A stretch of 64,000 nt of DNA, taken from assembly GCA_013396755.1 (NCBI GenBank), contig VWZF01001856.1:1141515-1205514 (forward strand), given 5' to 3'. The notes under the pieces are model-generated. The model was not told the origin of the DNA. It did not search any database and saw only the letters and a list, made by a program, of their open reading frames with translations. Positions 22,981-36,224 of the stretch are shown piece by piece; position 1 is the first letter of the stretch, and every line of letters starts with the position of its first letter. The stretch is from Sclerurus mexicanus. Its lineage: Eukaryota > Chordata > Aves > Passeriformes > Furnariidae. A program made the translations under genes and the position numbers.

Positions 22981-24111
22981 AACTTTACTGATAGCAATGT
23001 AAAGGCAACTGTTGCCAGGTCACATTGGCTGCTACTTACTCAGGACCACTTTGGATAAGTCACCTGGGGGATCTTGGAAAAGGCACATGCAATATCAAAG
23101 AAAGTGATGAAACAAAAGTGAGATTCAGCAGAATTTAGGGACAAATGCAAGCCATGTCACCAAGTGAAGGTGAATTTGGCTGTGAGCTGTGAACACTCTG
23201 GATCTCTGAGTGGTCCATTTATGCTTAGCATGCACAAGAGTGATCCAGCGTATAGCTAGAATAAAAGACATAAACTTCAGGTTGGAACATACCGTGCTTC
23301 AAAATTTCCAATAAAATGCCATTTTTATTTGGGCAGTTGTGTGGGGGTGGGATTCTGCCTGGTTAATCCCTGCACATCCATCCCTCAGACATCAGGAAAT
23401 AAAATATCTGCTCTTAGACCAAAAAAAGATTTCCAGTTAAACTCCCCTCGGCCTCAAGAAGAATGATCTGTCCTTTCCCTTCTTTCTTCTTTCTGAAGTC
23501 AATGGCTAAATCACAAACCTGCCTTTCTTCAGTGAAACAATGTAGACTTCCAAATTTCTCTGACAAGAAGAGTTTTGGAATTGTTCAGATTCATCTTGAA
23601 CTACCCTTTTTGACAAAAAGAAGTCACTTGCATGATCAAAGAGCAGGTTCTGATGGTATTTTCTCCTTGATTTCTCTTTTTTGGCCATTTGCATGTTAAG
23701 TTCTCAGGAGACGCCTTTTGCTCTGTTACACTTATACTTAATTTTTATGTATTTTTCTCAATAATTCACTGGAAAATATGTCATATATTCAGTTCATCTC
23801 ATGTTCTGTTGTTAATGTGATAGTGTATCACAGAAAAACTTTATCTTATTGTTGTATTAGCTAATAATTAGCAAGAAAAAACCTGCTGACTGAGGCAATG
23901 CTCATAAACATCTTTTGCAGGAGGTCCTGATCAAATGTAGGAGCTGTTTCTACATGTTGACTAATTTTTTAAACTGTGAAAATATGCCTCAAATCCTACA
24001 AATTAGGTTTGTATCCCTCTCTGTGAGAAAAGACACAAAATAAGAGACATTTTCTGAAGGCTTAAAATAAATATAAGACTAATGTCTTTGACAAAGAAAA
24101 ATCCTTACTAT
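22981..24111. other. Spacer
   Basis: No gene or repeat family recognised. Confidence 0.5.
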
Positions 24112-24250
24112 ATCATAGAAACACAGAATGGTTTGGGTTGGAAGGGATTTTGAAGACCATAAAGTTCCAACATCCCTGCCATGGGTAAGAATACCTTTCA
24201 CTAGAACAGGTTGCTCAAAGCCCCATCCAACCTGGCCTTGACCACTTCCC
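24112..24250 (-). mobile_element. CR1 LINE fragment, 3' end
   Basis: Reverse CR1: ATCATAGAAACACAGAATGG tail, TTTGGGTTGGAAGGGATT, CCCTGCCATGGGTAAGAATA and GCCCCATCCAACCTGGCC. Similarity fades at ACCACTTCC. Confidence 0.93.
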
Positions 24251-26206
24251 AAAATATCCCTGGAATAACATGCAAGCAAAACATACCAATAGCTTTTTAG
24301 CCTTGTATGGTGAGAAGTCCCTCTAAATCTGTTCCTGAAGAAATATATTGAGGTGGACAGGTAGATAGATAACATACTTAGAGGCAAAGGCAGATTATTT
24401 TTCCAGCTGTCAACCCCACATGCACAGTGTTAGGATCTGAAAGTCAAGCCATGCTCTTTCCATCTCATGCATCATCAGAAGTGACATGGTTTCTGAAGCT
24501 GCAGTTGCTGACTGAAGTCAGTGGGCAGTTTGCCACCAACTCCATTGGAAACTGGGTCAGCCCTAGTCAACAGTGAGGTTTAGGACACAGGTGCCAGCCC
24601 ACAGTCTCTGAAGCTGGGTCTGCAGGACTGGCTGGAATCGAAGGCATCCAACAATAATGGGGGATTTTGGTCAGAAAAATAAGAAAAAAAGCTGCTATTG
24701 TCACCTAACAAATTCCTAACCAGGATTTGTTTTCCCAGCTTGCTTTTCCTCCTTCCCAGAGGTATCTCCTTATTGCACTAATAAACCGGCCAGTTCCATG
24801 TGGTATCTAACGGGTGAAAAAACTCTTTTTGGAACTACAACAGCAAGTTAAAACTCCTATTCACCTTCATTACTAGCTTCACCTCACTCTTTGAGACCTC
24901 TGCGAAGCATGGCAGGGTGCCAGAGTGCCACCAGCTGTCACCAAGGATGACTGTGAAAGTGGAAGCTTGTCTGAAACCCATGTCTCAGCATTCTTCCCTG
25001 AGTCTGCAGGGATGGGACTGCTTTCATGACCCCCCATAGTGATCACTCATGTACATCTATGGCAAAATGACACTTGAGGGGACTAAAGACATGAGCCAGC
25101 TTTCAGTTGTTTAAATCACCCTATTTCTCCCTATATAGACAAGAAAAAATTGTATCAGTAATGTGGCCTCATGCTCAATATTTCTTAAAAATTGTGTTGC
25201 TAAATTAGAAGTATTTAAAAAAAAAGTTATGGTAATTTTTCATCCTTTGTGGTAATCCCATCCATATAAACTGCTTGTCACACACATAGAAGTATATTTT
25301 TCTGAGTCTGCACGTAACCCATCCTAAACAAAGAACGAAAAAATACAAACGTAGAATATAAATAATATAAATATAAAAAAAAAAATGCTTGAGGATAAGA
25401 GCTGCCTGCATAATTCTGCTTTGAGTTACTCAGCAGTTTGTGCTATAGTTACAAAATGTAATAAATCTACTGACTAGTGACATTTTGGGTTGAATCAATA
25501 GATTTAGGGAGAAATCCCAACCTGCTCTGAATAAGTTTTGAATCTGTAAAGGATAGAGTTTTCTTTCCCACTTCCCATAGCTGCTTTGTCATACAACAGC
25601 CTTCTGCAATGCACACGTGTGTTCTGAGTACAAAATTATAAAGCAAAAGTGAAACTCCAACATGAAGGGCTAATCAAAGCATAATGAAATTAACTTCAGA
25701 TTAAATACTGCCAGGGATATATGAGCCAGTGATGGGTTTATTTCAGTAAGAATATGGAATTCCAAGAGCTATTTGCTCTATAGTAACAGTGATTTCTGGA
25801 GGCCATGAATTCTCTCTAAAAAAAGCAGTGTATAAGTCTAACTTAGTCTTAATAATCTTTTAGATACCCAGAGTTCAGTAACATGACTGATGACTGAAGA
25901 TTTTTGGTTTTTGAAAACTTTATGGAAGTCAATTGTACTATATAATGATGCATAGCAAATAAACAAACAAAACAACCAGAATTTGCAGGACCACACTTTT
26001 TGGTTCTTTCACTGTAGTCCTTACACTTATTTATCAGTTCTTTGATTGCATAATTTTATCTGTGGAAGAGGATTGTATTTTTGTCTGGTCCTTTGAGAGA
26101 AGAAAGACTTATACAAGGACAATGTATATGAACATATTTTCTCTTTGTCCTGTTCCAATAACTTTGAACCCATCAGTCAGTTTCAGTGGGAATCTTGATA
26201 CCTCTG
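24251..26206. other. Spacer with an ancient repeat remnant
   Basis: No gene recognised. Contains the old repeat remnant listed at 24507-24565. A reverse A/T-rich stretch lies at about 25365-25385. Confidence 0.5.
24507..24565. repeat. Ancient sauropsid repeat remnant
   Basis: The block ACTGAAGTCAGTGGGCAGTT, then GCCACC, then ACTCCATTGGAAACTGGGTC matches the pattern of a very old palindromic repeat common in turtles, crocodilians and birds. That repeat has a GAAGTCAATGG core facing a CCATTGACTTC core, closed by GGATCAGG. I cannot name the family from memory with certainty, and the copy is eroded. Confidence 0.45.
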
Positions 26207-26750
26207 ATAGAATCATAGAATGGTTTGGTTTGGAAGGGACCTTAAAGATCATCCAATTACAACAACCCTGCCATAGACAGGGACACCTTCCAACGTTCCA
26301 GATTGCTTCAAGCCCCATCCAACCTGACCTTGAACATTTCCAGGGATGGGGCACCCATGGCTTCTCTGGGCAACCTGTGCCAGGGCCTTCCCACCCTCAC
26401 AGGGGACAATTTCTTCCTGTTATCCAATCTAAACCTATTCTCTGTCAGTTTGAAACCATTCCCCCTTGTCCTATCACTCCATGCCCTTGCAAATAGTCTC
26501 TCCATCTTTCTTACAGGTCCCCTTCAAGTACTCAAAGGCCACAATTAGGTCATCCCAAAGCCTTCTCTTTTCCAGACTGAATAATTCCAATTGTCTCAGC
26601 CTTTCCTTGTCGAAGAGGTGCTCCATCCCTCTAATCAACGTGGTGGCATCCTCTGGACTCACTCCAACAGGTCCATGTCGTTCCTGTGGTGGGGACACCA
26701 GAGCTGGAGGCAGCTCTGCAGGTGGAGCAGCGTCAAGGGGCAGAACCACA
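26207..26750 (-). mobile_element. CR1 LINE fragment, longest copy here
   Basis: Reverse CR1 of about 545 bp. Tail GATAGAATCATAGAATGG, then TTTGGTTTGGAAGGGACC, the GGCAACCTGTGCCAGGGCCT block, and on the reverse strand the ORF2 C-terminus. It includes LFSLEKRRLWDDLIVAFEYL, RLFARAWSDRTRGNGFKL and NRFRLDNRKK, then GTGCTCCATCCCTCTAATCA and the CACTCCAACAGGTCCATG block. Frameshifts split the ORF2 remnant between reading frames. The forward frames of 121-148 codons over it are antisense shadows. Confidence 0.96.
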
Positions 26751-27666
26751 TATCTGTCTATAGATCTCAAAGATGTTAAACCCAGGAAGCTCTGTAACTG
26801 TGAGCGTCTCCATTCCACAAGAAAACCCTAATAAGCTTATTTTTGTTTTGAAGCATAGAGAATCAAACCAGAAATTTTCCTTCTGTTTTGGTGCTTGGAT
26901 AAACTTTTCTTTATTTTGCATGTCTAAGGAACTCTGCAGAATAGGTGATATTACTTTAGTCCTAGTGCTTGTATTTGTTTGGTTCTTTTGTGTTTGTTTT
27001 TTTTGGTTGAGGTGTTTTTTGGGTTTTTTTTGGGTGGTGATGAAGGGTCTTTACTCCATAATTAGACTGAAGGAATTGAGGGATATTGAAGGTGTGTTTA
27101 TCATGTATTTGCTGATAGTAGCTACAAACCTTTGGGTTCCCTTTTCAAGGGTTTTGCTTAGCATGTCCAGTACAAGGTGTAGACTTGATACTCTGCAGGC
27201 TACACAAATCAAACAATAAGTAACAATAATATACAGTTGATATACATTTCAGCTTGAAAAATCCTATCTTACACTTCTCTGTTTCTGCTTCATCCTGTAT
27301 ACAGAATATGTGATAAGAGACAGCTGACAGCAGAAGAATGAGTGCATTTTATGAGGTTTTAGGAACTATTTGCATTAGATTTGCCTTACTTAGGATAACA
27401 GCTGCTTCAAAATCCATACAGTAAAAGTAAATCTGATGTGTAGGGCATGATGGATCGGAGAGAAAAGGTTCAGAGGAAGGAAGGAGGGAGGGAAGGAAGT
27501 CTGTACTTTTCCAAATGACTTAATGAGACAAAATTAGGGCTGTCATGCATTCCCCATGCTGTTCAAAATCATGCTTTGGACTGTACTTTTTCCTGACTTA
27601 TTTTCTTTTTCAATTTGGAAATTCTTTTTGGGAGAAGAAGAATTCCAGCCGACTTTCTTCAGTGCC

Positions 27667-27706
27667 CAGTGTCAGATATTCAATCCGAGCATGGTATCTG
27701 ACACTG
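27667..27706. repeat. Perfect 12-bp inverted repeat (hairpin)
   Basis: CAGTGTCAGATA at 27667-27678 is the exact reverse complement of TATCTGACACTG at 27695-27706, with a 16-base loop between. Two further T-G wobble pairs could extend the stem inward. No known microRNA is recognised. It could be chance, a precursor-like fold or a protein-binding palindrome. Confidence 0.9.
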
Positions 27707-28690
27707 TTCCAAAGCCACAGTGTGCAAATTAGTTGCATATAATGTAATGCAAAAAATCCAGCAAGGCTTGGAAAGAACAAACAAATTTTCTGGCCAGTTT
27801 GCAGGATTTGTGCCAAGGCTGATTTTGATATCCACAAAATGCTCCTGAATCTGTATTTCTGTTTGGTCTGTGTTTCTACCTGGTGTATTCAGTGTGAATG
27901 CAAACAAGTTGTAGCCACAGTATGCAGCAAAGTTCCCTTGATTTCACTGGGACAATGTCCATTCAGCTTTTTTATGTGTTCATAGAGATGATTTTTTGAT
28001 ACAGGCAAAGCAGACAAGGAGTTTAATGACAGATAATTTAGAGTGACATAGCAGTGACCAATGATTCCCGTAATTTCTCCATCTTCTTTGTGTCTCTGGA
28101 AGAGAAATGCAATTTGTTGGTGGTGCAGGTTTTGATTCCCATAAGACTGATGTCTGTCTCTGACCACCACAGTAAAGATAGCCTTTTAATTCCTTATATA
28201 GATGCTCCTGCAAAAGGAAGTATCAGTATTCATGTGTTAATGAGTCCCTTAAATCAGATTTTTTTTCTCCTGGAAGCAACAGTGACCACTGCCATGGCTG
28301 TTCCAAGTAACATTGGGGAGTGTTTTTTCCAGTTCTTTGGGACTCCACTACCTCCACTTGAATTACTCTACTGAATAAACTTGGACTGGCTTTTCAGGCT
28401 TTGCTTCATTTGGCAATAAAGCACATGATTTCTTGTGCTGAAAGTGACAATTAGGCAGAAACTTATTTGTTCAGAAATACTCTACTGGCTTGGCCATACA
28501 ATCCAGGCTATCCGGTTTTGCAAGCTGGTTCAGATAAGGAAGGTAGAATGCAGTGCATACATTAAGGCTGGAAAAGGGCATGAAGTTTAAATATAGAACA
28601 AGGAAGACTATAGAAAAATGAGTGGGAGGATATCAGGAAGATGGGGTAGGTAGGCAATTCTGGTGCTTTAATCTAAAAAGACCATGATTA

Positions 28691-28745
28691 ATAGATTAAA
28701 GGCCAGAAGGGACCACTGTGAAAATTTAGCTTTACCTCCCATGAA
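28691..28745 (-). mobile_element. Ancient CR1-type 3' tail
   Basis: ATTAAAGGCCAGAAGGGACC followed by TGTGAAAATTTAGC and a CCTCC block resembles the old sauropsid CR1 tail (GGCCAGAAGGGACCATTRTG, then CATCTAGTCTGACCTCC). It is far more diverged than the avian CR1 subfamilies here. A second example lies at 40767. Confidence 0.5.
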
Positions 28746-30086
28746 CTTCGGGGAACTCTATTTTGTGTAGGAGTTGAGTCAAAACTGTTGTGATTGGTAC
28801 ATGTTAGCAGAACATCAGGGTAAATCAAGCTTGATATGAAGATTCCCAAGGTAACTTATCCAAGTTGGTGTAATTGCCTTCTACTGTATGATGAAAGTTG
28901 TTATTTCTCCATCTAATGGTATTTTGAGCACACTGAAAGCAATTAGGATTCAGGAAAATGTGTGCAGATAATCAGATTGTGTTGACTCATGTTGTTGCTT
29001 GGGTTTATATTGTTGCTTTTTGCATCCAGTATCTGTTTCCTTGCTGAAGAGAAAAATTAAGATTAAAACGGGGCCCTGAAAATGTGCTTTGAACATGGTA
29101 ACCTAAGATGTGAAATATAAGTTATTATATATTTGGCATGATGTTGTTGAATTTTCACTTCAGAAAGAAATCTCTGCAAGGATTTATGTAAGTCCATCTC
29201 TAAAGAATTTGAATGCTTTCCATGTTAAAAGAATAATAGCAAAGAGACTTTCACAACATTATTAATTTTTGTTGTTAATATATTATTATTATATAAAACA
29301 TACCTATAATCTGTGTGATGCAGAAAAATAATTAAATGTCTGCACAGTGGAGAGTTCTTGGCCTTTACTTTGCAAAAGGTTTAAGCTCATGTTGGAGTAA
29401 AAGAGGGCAGTGATCTTGTAGAAAGAATTATTCATGTGTTTAAGCAGAAGTGCTTTGTGGAAGTGTGGCCACCATTTCTGTTTTACACACTGGAAACTGC
29501 ACTCCAAATTTACCTACTTTTTATTTCAGCCACAAAATTCCTGTTGAGTTGAGAGGACAGGAACCTGGACCACTGAAGATGCTGTGCAGTTGGTCATGGC
29601 TACAAAGAGAATACTAAATACCAGCCTGGGCTGTGCTAATGCTGGTGGTGAGGGTGACTCAAGCTGTTATGAAACACCATTCCAACAGTGTCTGTAGCTT
29701 CCAGCCATGAGGTCAAAACATCACACACCATATGCCTCAACAAAATCCTGTCAAGAAACTTCTAAAGTGGACGATGGTCCATTTGAGAGCAGATTTTCTC
29801 CAACATAGGCACTGCATCCTGAATCACTTGCTCAGTGCAGAAATCCTTCAGCCTGACTGAGGTAAATGGGGAAAAATAAGGTGTGATGATAACAGGATTT
29901 ACAAAAGGTATTTCTGAAGACTTTCAAATGAAGGAAGTCATGCAGATAAATTAGAGGTGTCAGCAAAATGACAGAGCAGCAACAGAGTGTGTATGGATTC
30001 GGTTATATGTTTAAAATAATGGGAAGTGTCAAACATACCTGGAAATGGTGTAAACTGGGCTGTGCTGTCTTGCAGCCATGCTCAAT

Positions 30087-30229
30087 TCTTGGAAGTGTTC
30101 TGGGTCAGGTTGGACAGGGCTTTGAGCAACCTGGTCTACTGAAAGGTGTCCCTGCCCATGGCAGGGGGGTTGGAACTGGATGAGCCTTGAGCTCCCTTCC
30201 AACCCAGACCATCCTAGGATTCTATGATT
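30087..30229 (+). mobile_element. CR1 LINE fragment, 3' end
   Basis: Forward CR1: CTTGGAAGTGTTCTGGGTCA, GACAGGGCTTTGAGCAACCT, GTGTCCCTGCCCATGGCAGG, CTCCCTTCCAACCCAGACC and the tail GGATTCTATGATTA. The 3' end is well preserved. Confidence 0.95.
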
Positions 30230-31317
30230 ATTTACCAAGAAAGCCAAAGTAGGTATTTCCTCTAGAATGCTATTCTGCTTCATCATATTATGTATTTTAA
30301 AAACTAATATTTTATGAATTTCTGAAATAATTTAATAAATTGAAGAATCAGTTTTTCTAGTTTTTGTTAAATTTTGTAAAACCCTTTCACTTTACATGAA
30401 AACCTAAATCTGAGCAAATGAAAGATGCAGCTGGCAGAAACATTGAAAAAAATTCCATTTTTAGCTGTGTTTGCATAAAAATCCCCATTTGCTAAGGAGC
30501 CCTGCCAATGTAAGTGAACAGTCAATTATGTGGTTGTTTTTATTGTCTCTTTTACTGATTCATTCAGAGCCTTCAGTGGTCCACATGCTTCATGCACACT
30601 CAGCAAGAAACTGCCCTTGCTTCCAGAAGTCTGCAAGCTAGATGAGTAAGAGACACAATAAAAAGGAGATGGAGCAATGCCAGAGCAAGGTCTTACCAGG
30701 GAACTGAAAGAAGGGAAGGATTGAAATATGGTCTTCTGACTTGCTTTCAAGAGCCATGAACAAGCTAAAGGTCAAATACTGTCTCAGATCACGTGGGAAT
30801 GAAGGACCATGGAGTTGGAGCCAAAGAGAGCCAACTGGTCGAAGCCAAGGGAGGAGAAGAGGAAGAGGAGCTTCCTGAAAGTATCTTTAGAGTATCTGTG
30901 TTAAAGCAAACTGCTAAACAAACCAAAGCACTGGCAGTATCCCCTTCCCTTCCTTCTTCACTACACCCCTAGAACTGTCATATACTGTGAAGTGTCTTCT
31001 TCAGCTTGAATGTGAATGTGAGAGTGTGTAGGCAAAGCTCAGAGGAACACTGAAATGCTTTCCTCAGCCTACCACCACACTACAGGTTGGATCATTTCAC
31101 TAGTCTTTTTATTCCTGATGGTTTTCTTGTCCTGTTTTCACTGCAGCTGGTGTTGTCAGGGCCAATGACTCTGGAATCCCACTTTTTGCCGGTGGCTCCC
31201 AAGTTTATCTCCAGATAAAAAAAAAAAAAAGAGACATAGCAGAATGAATTCCTTTACTCTGTTGCAATGAAGTGGAATGTTTAGAGATTAAGAGAAAGCA
31301 ACTACCCTGCTCAACCA
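30230..31317. other. Spacer
   Basis: No gene recognised. A run of 14 A lies at about 31218-31231. Confidence 0.5.
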
Positions 31318-31512
31318 ATATAGAATTATAGAATCGTTAAGGTTGGAAAAGGTCTCCAAGTTCATCAAGTCCATCAAGAACAAATACCACCATTCCCACT
31401 AAACCGTGTGAAAAAGTGCCACATCCGTTCACTTTGCTAACACTTCCAGGGATGGTGACTCTAATACTTCCATGGGGAGTCTGTTCCAATGTTTAAACTC
31501 TCTTTCAGTGAA
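31318..31512 (-). mobile_element. CR1 LINE fragment, 3' end
   Basis: Reverse CR1: TATAGAATTATAGAATCG tail, TTAAGGTTGGAAAAGGTCTC, CCCACTAAACCGTG, CACTTCCAGGGATGGTGACT and AGTCTGTTCCAATG. It runs directly into an AT microsatellite, which marks its right edge. Confidence 0.92.
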
Positions 31513-31523
31513 GAAATTGCATT

Positions 31524-31580
31524 GTATATATATGTATATATTCATGTATATATCTATATATACACACATATATATATAAT
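31524..31580 (+). repeat. (TA)n-rich microsatellite
   Basis: Interrupted TATATATGTATATA repeats with one CACACA patch, abutting the truncated side of the CR1 fragment. Confidence 0.88.
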
Positions 31581-33962
31581 AGTCAATGATCTGTTCTCCG
31601 AAAGGATGACAGTGTCACTACTTTCTCTAGTAAATAATCATTTGAACACTGCAGCAACATTAGCCCCCCACTTTGATAGTGCTACATATATCAAATACGT
31701 TTGGTGTCAAATGACCCAGAGCAGCAAGGTCTCCATTGTCATCCTTTGCTTGATGTAGGAGTGATTTTGTTTTCCTGTCAGTAGACTGAACTTCAGAGAC
31801 CCAAAATATGTGGCAGAGGTCTAAAATTTGCGTCAGCAGTTCAACTTTCATTAAATAGAGTTATTCAGCAGGAATGGGGAGGAAGTTTCATATCAATTTC
31901 TGTGGGGCTAAGATAAAATAAAAACTTCTCTGCACAGACTCCCCTTTGTCTTTTCCTACAACTATACTTATATAGAAAAGTAGGAGCTATATCAGTCAAA
32001 CAATATTTCAGCATGTGGGAAGTACTTTTTCCTTCCTGGGAACAGACCACTCTGCTAGTCCCTCCCAGCACGGACCGCTGGGAAGCTCTTAGTGGTGGGA
32101 ATAGTGTAAGCCATTATGGATTTATCTCAACTGGTATTTCTTTAGTTCACCTAACAAAGATGAGAGTAAAAATTGTTTTCCATGGGCATAGACTTCCTTA
32201 GGTTTTTCTCTATTGAAGACATTTCTTTGTTATTTCATGTATATGATGCTAAAATACATTCCCCTTTAAGACAAGATGGTTTAGAGCAGGTGATGAGGGT
32301 TTTATGATATTGAATGACATGGTCTTTTTGCTGAGATATTTGTAAATCTTGGCTGTTTAAACAGCAAAGATTTTAATATGATTTTTGAGTCATATGCCCT
32401 CATTAGTGTTGCTAATTAAAAAGTGATACTCATGTGAGATGTGTGAACAACGAAATAAACCCAAATATAGTGTATTTTATAAAAGGAATGTTTGGCAAAC
32501 AAAAATAACAAATAAGGCCAGACCCTATTTAATCTCAGTCTTGTCTGATTGTCAACACATTGTCTGCTGTAAACAGTATTTGTGGAGAATTTTGAACTGT
32601 TTGCAGATCATCTACCCTGGTTTTGAAGATGCTTCTGGTTATGTGAAAGTATTTGCTGTGTAGCTTGAATTAGCTAATTTATTTTCATTGCCCATTGTCA
32701 ATCTTCCAATAATTGCTTTTAGCTATTCACTGTTGCAGTATGTCATTAATAACAGAAATCTGCTGCCACTTATTCTAATGTTATGTGAAAGCATTCTAAC
32801 AACTTGAAAAAGACTAAAATTAAGCTATAAAAAATGGTAGGATTCTAAGGAAAATACATTTCTTAACAAAGAAAACTATTCTCTCGGCTTAAAGGATTAA
32901 AATATTCTTGTCATCTGTAACTCATATACCATTTTTGCATTAAATTCTATGTGGTTTCTGAAAATTTACAAAATCACTCCCAATATTTGCTGAAGGGCAG
33001 AGTTACCCTTAAATTAAGCTTTGGAGGGGGATTTCAGTACTTTTGTATGCTAACCACAGATAATGAAAATACAAATAGAGCAAATCACAGAGGAACAGTA
33101 GGTGGAACAAAGCTTTCCAAAATAGTCTACGCGTGAGATATTGGTATGAAGTGGAGGTTTCAATTCTCCTTTTGTTTTAGGTTTTGTTCATGGCCCTGAA
33201 ATGTGGTACTCAGGCTCTGACTGACAGGTCTGGTGTTTGCAAGGTGCAGCAAGAGACTTGGAAATCAGCAGAGATAGAGAAGGTGCATAACAATTCAGCT
33301 GGGTCAAAAAGAAGGTAGGAAGGAGAGGCAAAGTCCTAGAAGTCTTGTAGAACAGATGGGAAATGGTTTCTTAGCAGGACAAATTAAGAGGCAAAAGAGA
33401 CAAGCGAAAGCCTCAGAATTATCACCTGGTGGAAAATAACCATCTCAATTTATTCACTTTTTTTAATTTTACCTTTGCAAGACCTTCACAAATTTTTTAC
33501 GGCCTCTTTTTTTTTTTTTTTAATTGTGCTTTTTCTCCTCTTTATCATGACTTGGTTGCACTGTAGTTTTTCTCTTCATAAGTGAACACAGTACAAAAGA
33601 AAAAAAAAGTTACCAGTGTTTTTCAACTTGATTTCCAAAAATATCTACCTCTTTCCTTTTCTGCCTCTTCCCTGTCTTCTACACAAGTTACTTTTATATT
33701 TCTCCTGTATATTATTCTCTAAACAACCTTCATGATCAGTTTATCATGTCTAGCTCTATTACCATGGTCTCCAAAGGAGTTAAGTAGATCTTGTCCTCAG
33801 TCCTTTACCAAGTCCCCATGACTCAGCTTTTACCTATTTAGTTCGTTAGTCCTCCTTCTTCTTCAGAATATCCTCACAAAATTTTGCACATGCCAGACCT
33901 ACTTGTTCATCATTCTTTAATATTCCCTACTTTACTGAGCTTTAAAGTCCAATTCACACTGA
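31581..33962. other. AT-rich spacer
   Basis: No gene recognised. A T15 run lies at 33507-33521. Confidence 0.5.
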
Positions 33963-34140
33963 CACAAGTTGCCCAGAGAAGCTGTGGCTGCCCCATCCCT
34001 GAAAGTGTCCAAGGCCAGGTTGGACGGGGCTTGGAACAACCTGGGCTAGTGGAAGGTGTCCCTGCCCATGGCAGGGGGTTGAAACTGTGTGATCTTTAAG
34101 GTCCTTTCCAACTCAAACCATTCTGTGTTTCTATGATTCC
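33963..34140 (+). mobile_element. CR1 LINE fragment, 3' end
   Basis: Forward CR1: AAGTTGCCCAGAGAAGCTGT, GCCCCATCCCTGAAAGTGTC, CAAGGCCAGGTTGGACGGGG, CTAGTGGAAGGTGTCCCTGC, TTAAGGTCCTTTCCAACTC and the tail CTGTGTTTCTATGATTCC. One of the least decayed copies in the window. Confidence 0.96.
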
Positions 34141-36050
34141 ATAATCATGAAGCAAGTTCTTGGGTTAACAACAGTGAATAAATGCCAGAATTTTCAGAAT
34201 AAAATGGGTACACATTTTAACAATTGCAATTGTGGCAAAGGAAACATGAAAACAAACCCCCAAATGCTAGCTTTTAATAGATAAAACAAGCAGTGTCACA
34301 TCCCAAAGAGCATAGACGACTTTCCTCTGTATTGAAATTAGAGCCTTCTTCCTGAAGGGTAGTGTGTGTAGTTAAGTCTTTAATACTGGCTTTCAGGGAC
34401 ATGGGGCATATTCATAGATTACTGAACACATCAGAAAGATGTCTGGCTTAGAGAGTTCTGAAGCTACAGATGGTTAGAGTCTGGGAAAGAAGTTGCAGGA
34501 AATATGATATTTTTGCCCTGGTTCTATGGTTCTTCCCTGGGCATCTGCTTTTCAACAGCTATCAGAGACAGCATGTGGAGAGAAATGGGGAGGTTCAGGC
34601 AGAGCTCTCTGATGTTCTGATGGTCCTGGTGGAACTCAGAATATTCTGACTGTGAATTAGACAAGCATTGCTTGTACCTTTGAACTGTGGAACGACGGAA
34701 TTGCACTCAGGAGGTATTTTAGACCTATTTAATGGAGACATCTACATCTTGCCTTGAAGGACACTGGCACATTCAGTCTTGATTCATTTGACCTACTTGA
34801 ATGCTTTACTTTAGGTGACATCAGTTACAGCCTCAAGATACCTATTCCTCTCCATTGACCAGGAAAGGAGCTCAGGGTGATTATTTCAGAGACAGAGTTT
34901 TGCATTTCAGATGTGAGCATTATGTTAGATTCATTCTATCTGGAGTGCCTTTCCAATGATTTTGAGGCATTTGAGTCATATTTTGAGAGAAAGAAAAATA
35001 ACTGCAAAACAAATGAATCATTGATTGCCCTGGCCCAAAGAGCCAGGATTCAACCCACAGATGAGACATGCTACAAAATGAGGCAAGACTGGTACATAAC
35101 AATCATATAGACAGCAGGTCTAAATGCACATCAGTTTTACAATGTAATGACTTTTTCTACAATGGCCAACAGGAGGCAGAAACATTTCACTTACATGTTC
35201 TACATTGGTCTGACTCCAAGAGTTACAAGGGTCATAACTTCAGACATTGTCAAAGCACTGTAAGATTCATGTGTATGTATTAATGTACTGCATTGTGTTG
35301 TCCTATATAACTCAATTGTACAAAATGAATGAGATATGATATATCAGGACCAGCACAAACCAGTTGGCTCAGATCAGAAAGAAAGAGCAATTTCATAGAG
35401 ACTGATCAAGTGTCTCCATCTTCATATAACTCCATATTTGTATCTTAAAAATGGTCCCAAAGCAGGTGCCTTGAAAAGAGCAGAAGATAGGACAAGCTTA
35501 GATAGCACTCACTTTGAGTGTTATCTCAGTCTTCAGCAATTCATGGCCAGTAAATTTTGTGACTTGTGTTATCCACACATTACGAAACCCCTACGGATTT
35601 CTCCTCTGTGAACTTTCCCTGCCTTTCACTGAAGTCATATAATTTTTTAATATCCAATTATCATCAGGTACTTAATAGAAGTGCCTGGATTCCCTTCTGT
35701 GCTTGGAGAGAGGAGTTCTTCTAGATTGCAGCTCAGTACTACAACACATGAGAGCATCTCAGAAAGGTAGGACTGTGTGCGTCCATGAGCTCTAGAAGTC
35801 AGCATGACGTGATTAGGTGAATACCTGGCGGATTTGGTTTGACAGTGTTATATGAGATGAGACTCACAGTTTGTTGACACCTTTCCATTAATGACTTACC
35901 TTGAGCTCCCAATCTAGGCATCAAGAGCTTCCGTCTCAAAAATAAAAGGCAATTGCTGTGTGCACACGATTAATCAAGGAGCAGTAATTTCCACTGGTTT
36001 ATCTGGTTCAGGAAGGTTCTGATTTGATAATCTCTACTGGTTTATATGGT
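34141..36050. other. Spacer
   Basis: No gene recognised. A short complex patch with ATTAATCAAGG at about 35970 may be conserved. ACTGGTTTATCTGGTTCAGG at 35993 recurs in altered form at 36036, just before the CR1. Confidence 0.45.
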
Positions 36051-36224
36051 TTAGGGAAAAATTTCTTCACAGAAAGTGTTCTCAAGCCTTGGAATAGTCT
36101 TCCCAGGGAGGTATTCAAGGAACACCTGTGCTCTGGTCCTGTTGACAAGGTAGGGATTGGTCACAGGTTCAACTTAATGATCTTGGAGGTCTTTTCCAAC
36201 CTAAATAATTCTGTAATTCTGTGA
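36051..36224 (+). mobile_element. CR1 LINE fragment, 3' end, internally diverged
   Basis: Forward CR1: TTAGGGAAAAATTTCTTCAC, CCTTGGAATAGTCTTCCCAG, GATCTTGGAGGTCTTTTCCA and the tail CTGTAATTCTGTGATC. The middle (about 36122-36165) departs from the usual CR1 sequence. Confidence 0.9.

Larger units (their letters stand above)
26751..30086. other. Spacer with T/G-rich tract, hairpin and an ancient CR1 tail
   Basis: No gene recognised. A T-rich, G-interrupted tract lies at about 26990-27035 and a GGAAGGAGG-type purine patch at 27475-27500. The hairpin and the ancient repeat inside the interval are listed separately. Confidence 0.5.

Noticed and set aside
26062..26831. Forward frames of 121-144 codons
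   Set aside because: Antisense to the CR1 at 26207-26750; not genes.
35993..36056. Direct repeat ACTGGTTTATCTGGTT / ACTGGTTTATATGGTT as a target-site duplication of the CR1 at 36051
   Set aside because: Both copies lie on the same side of the element, so it is a local duplication and not an insertion footprint.
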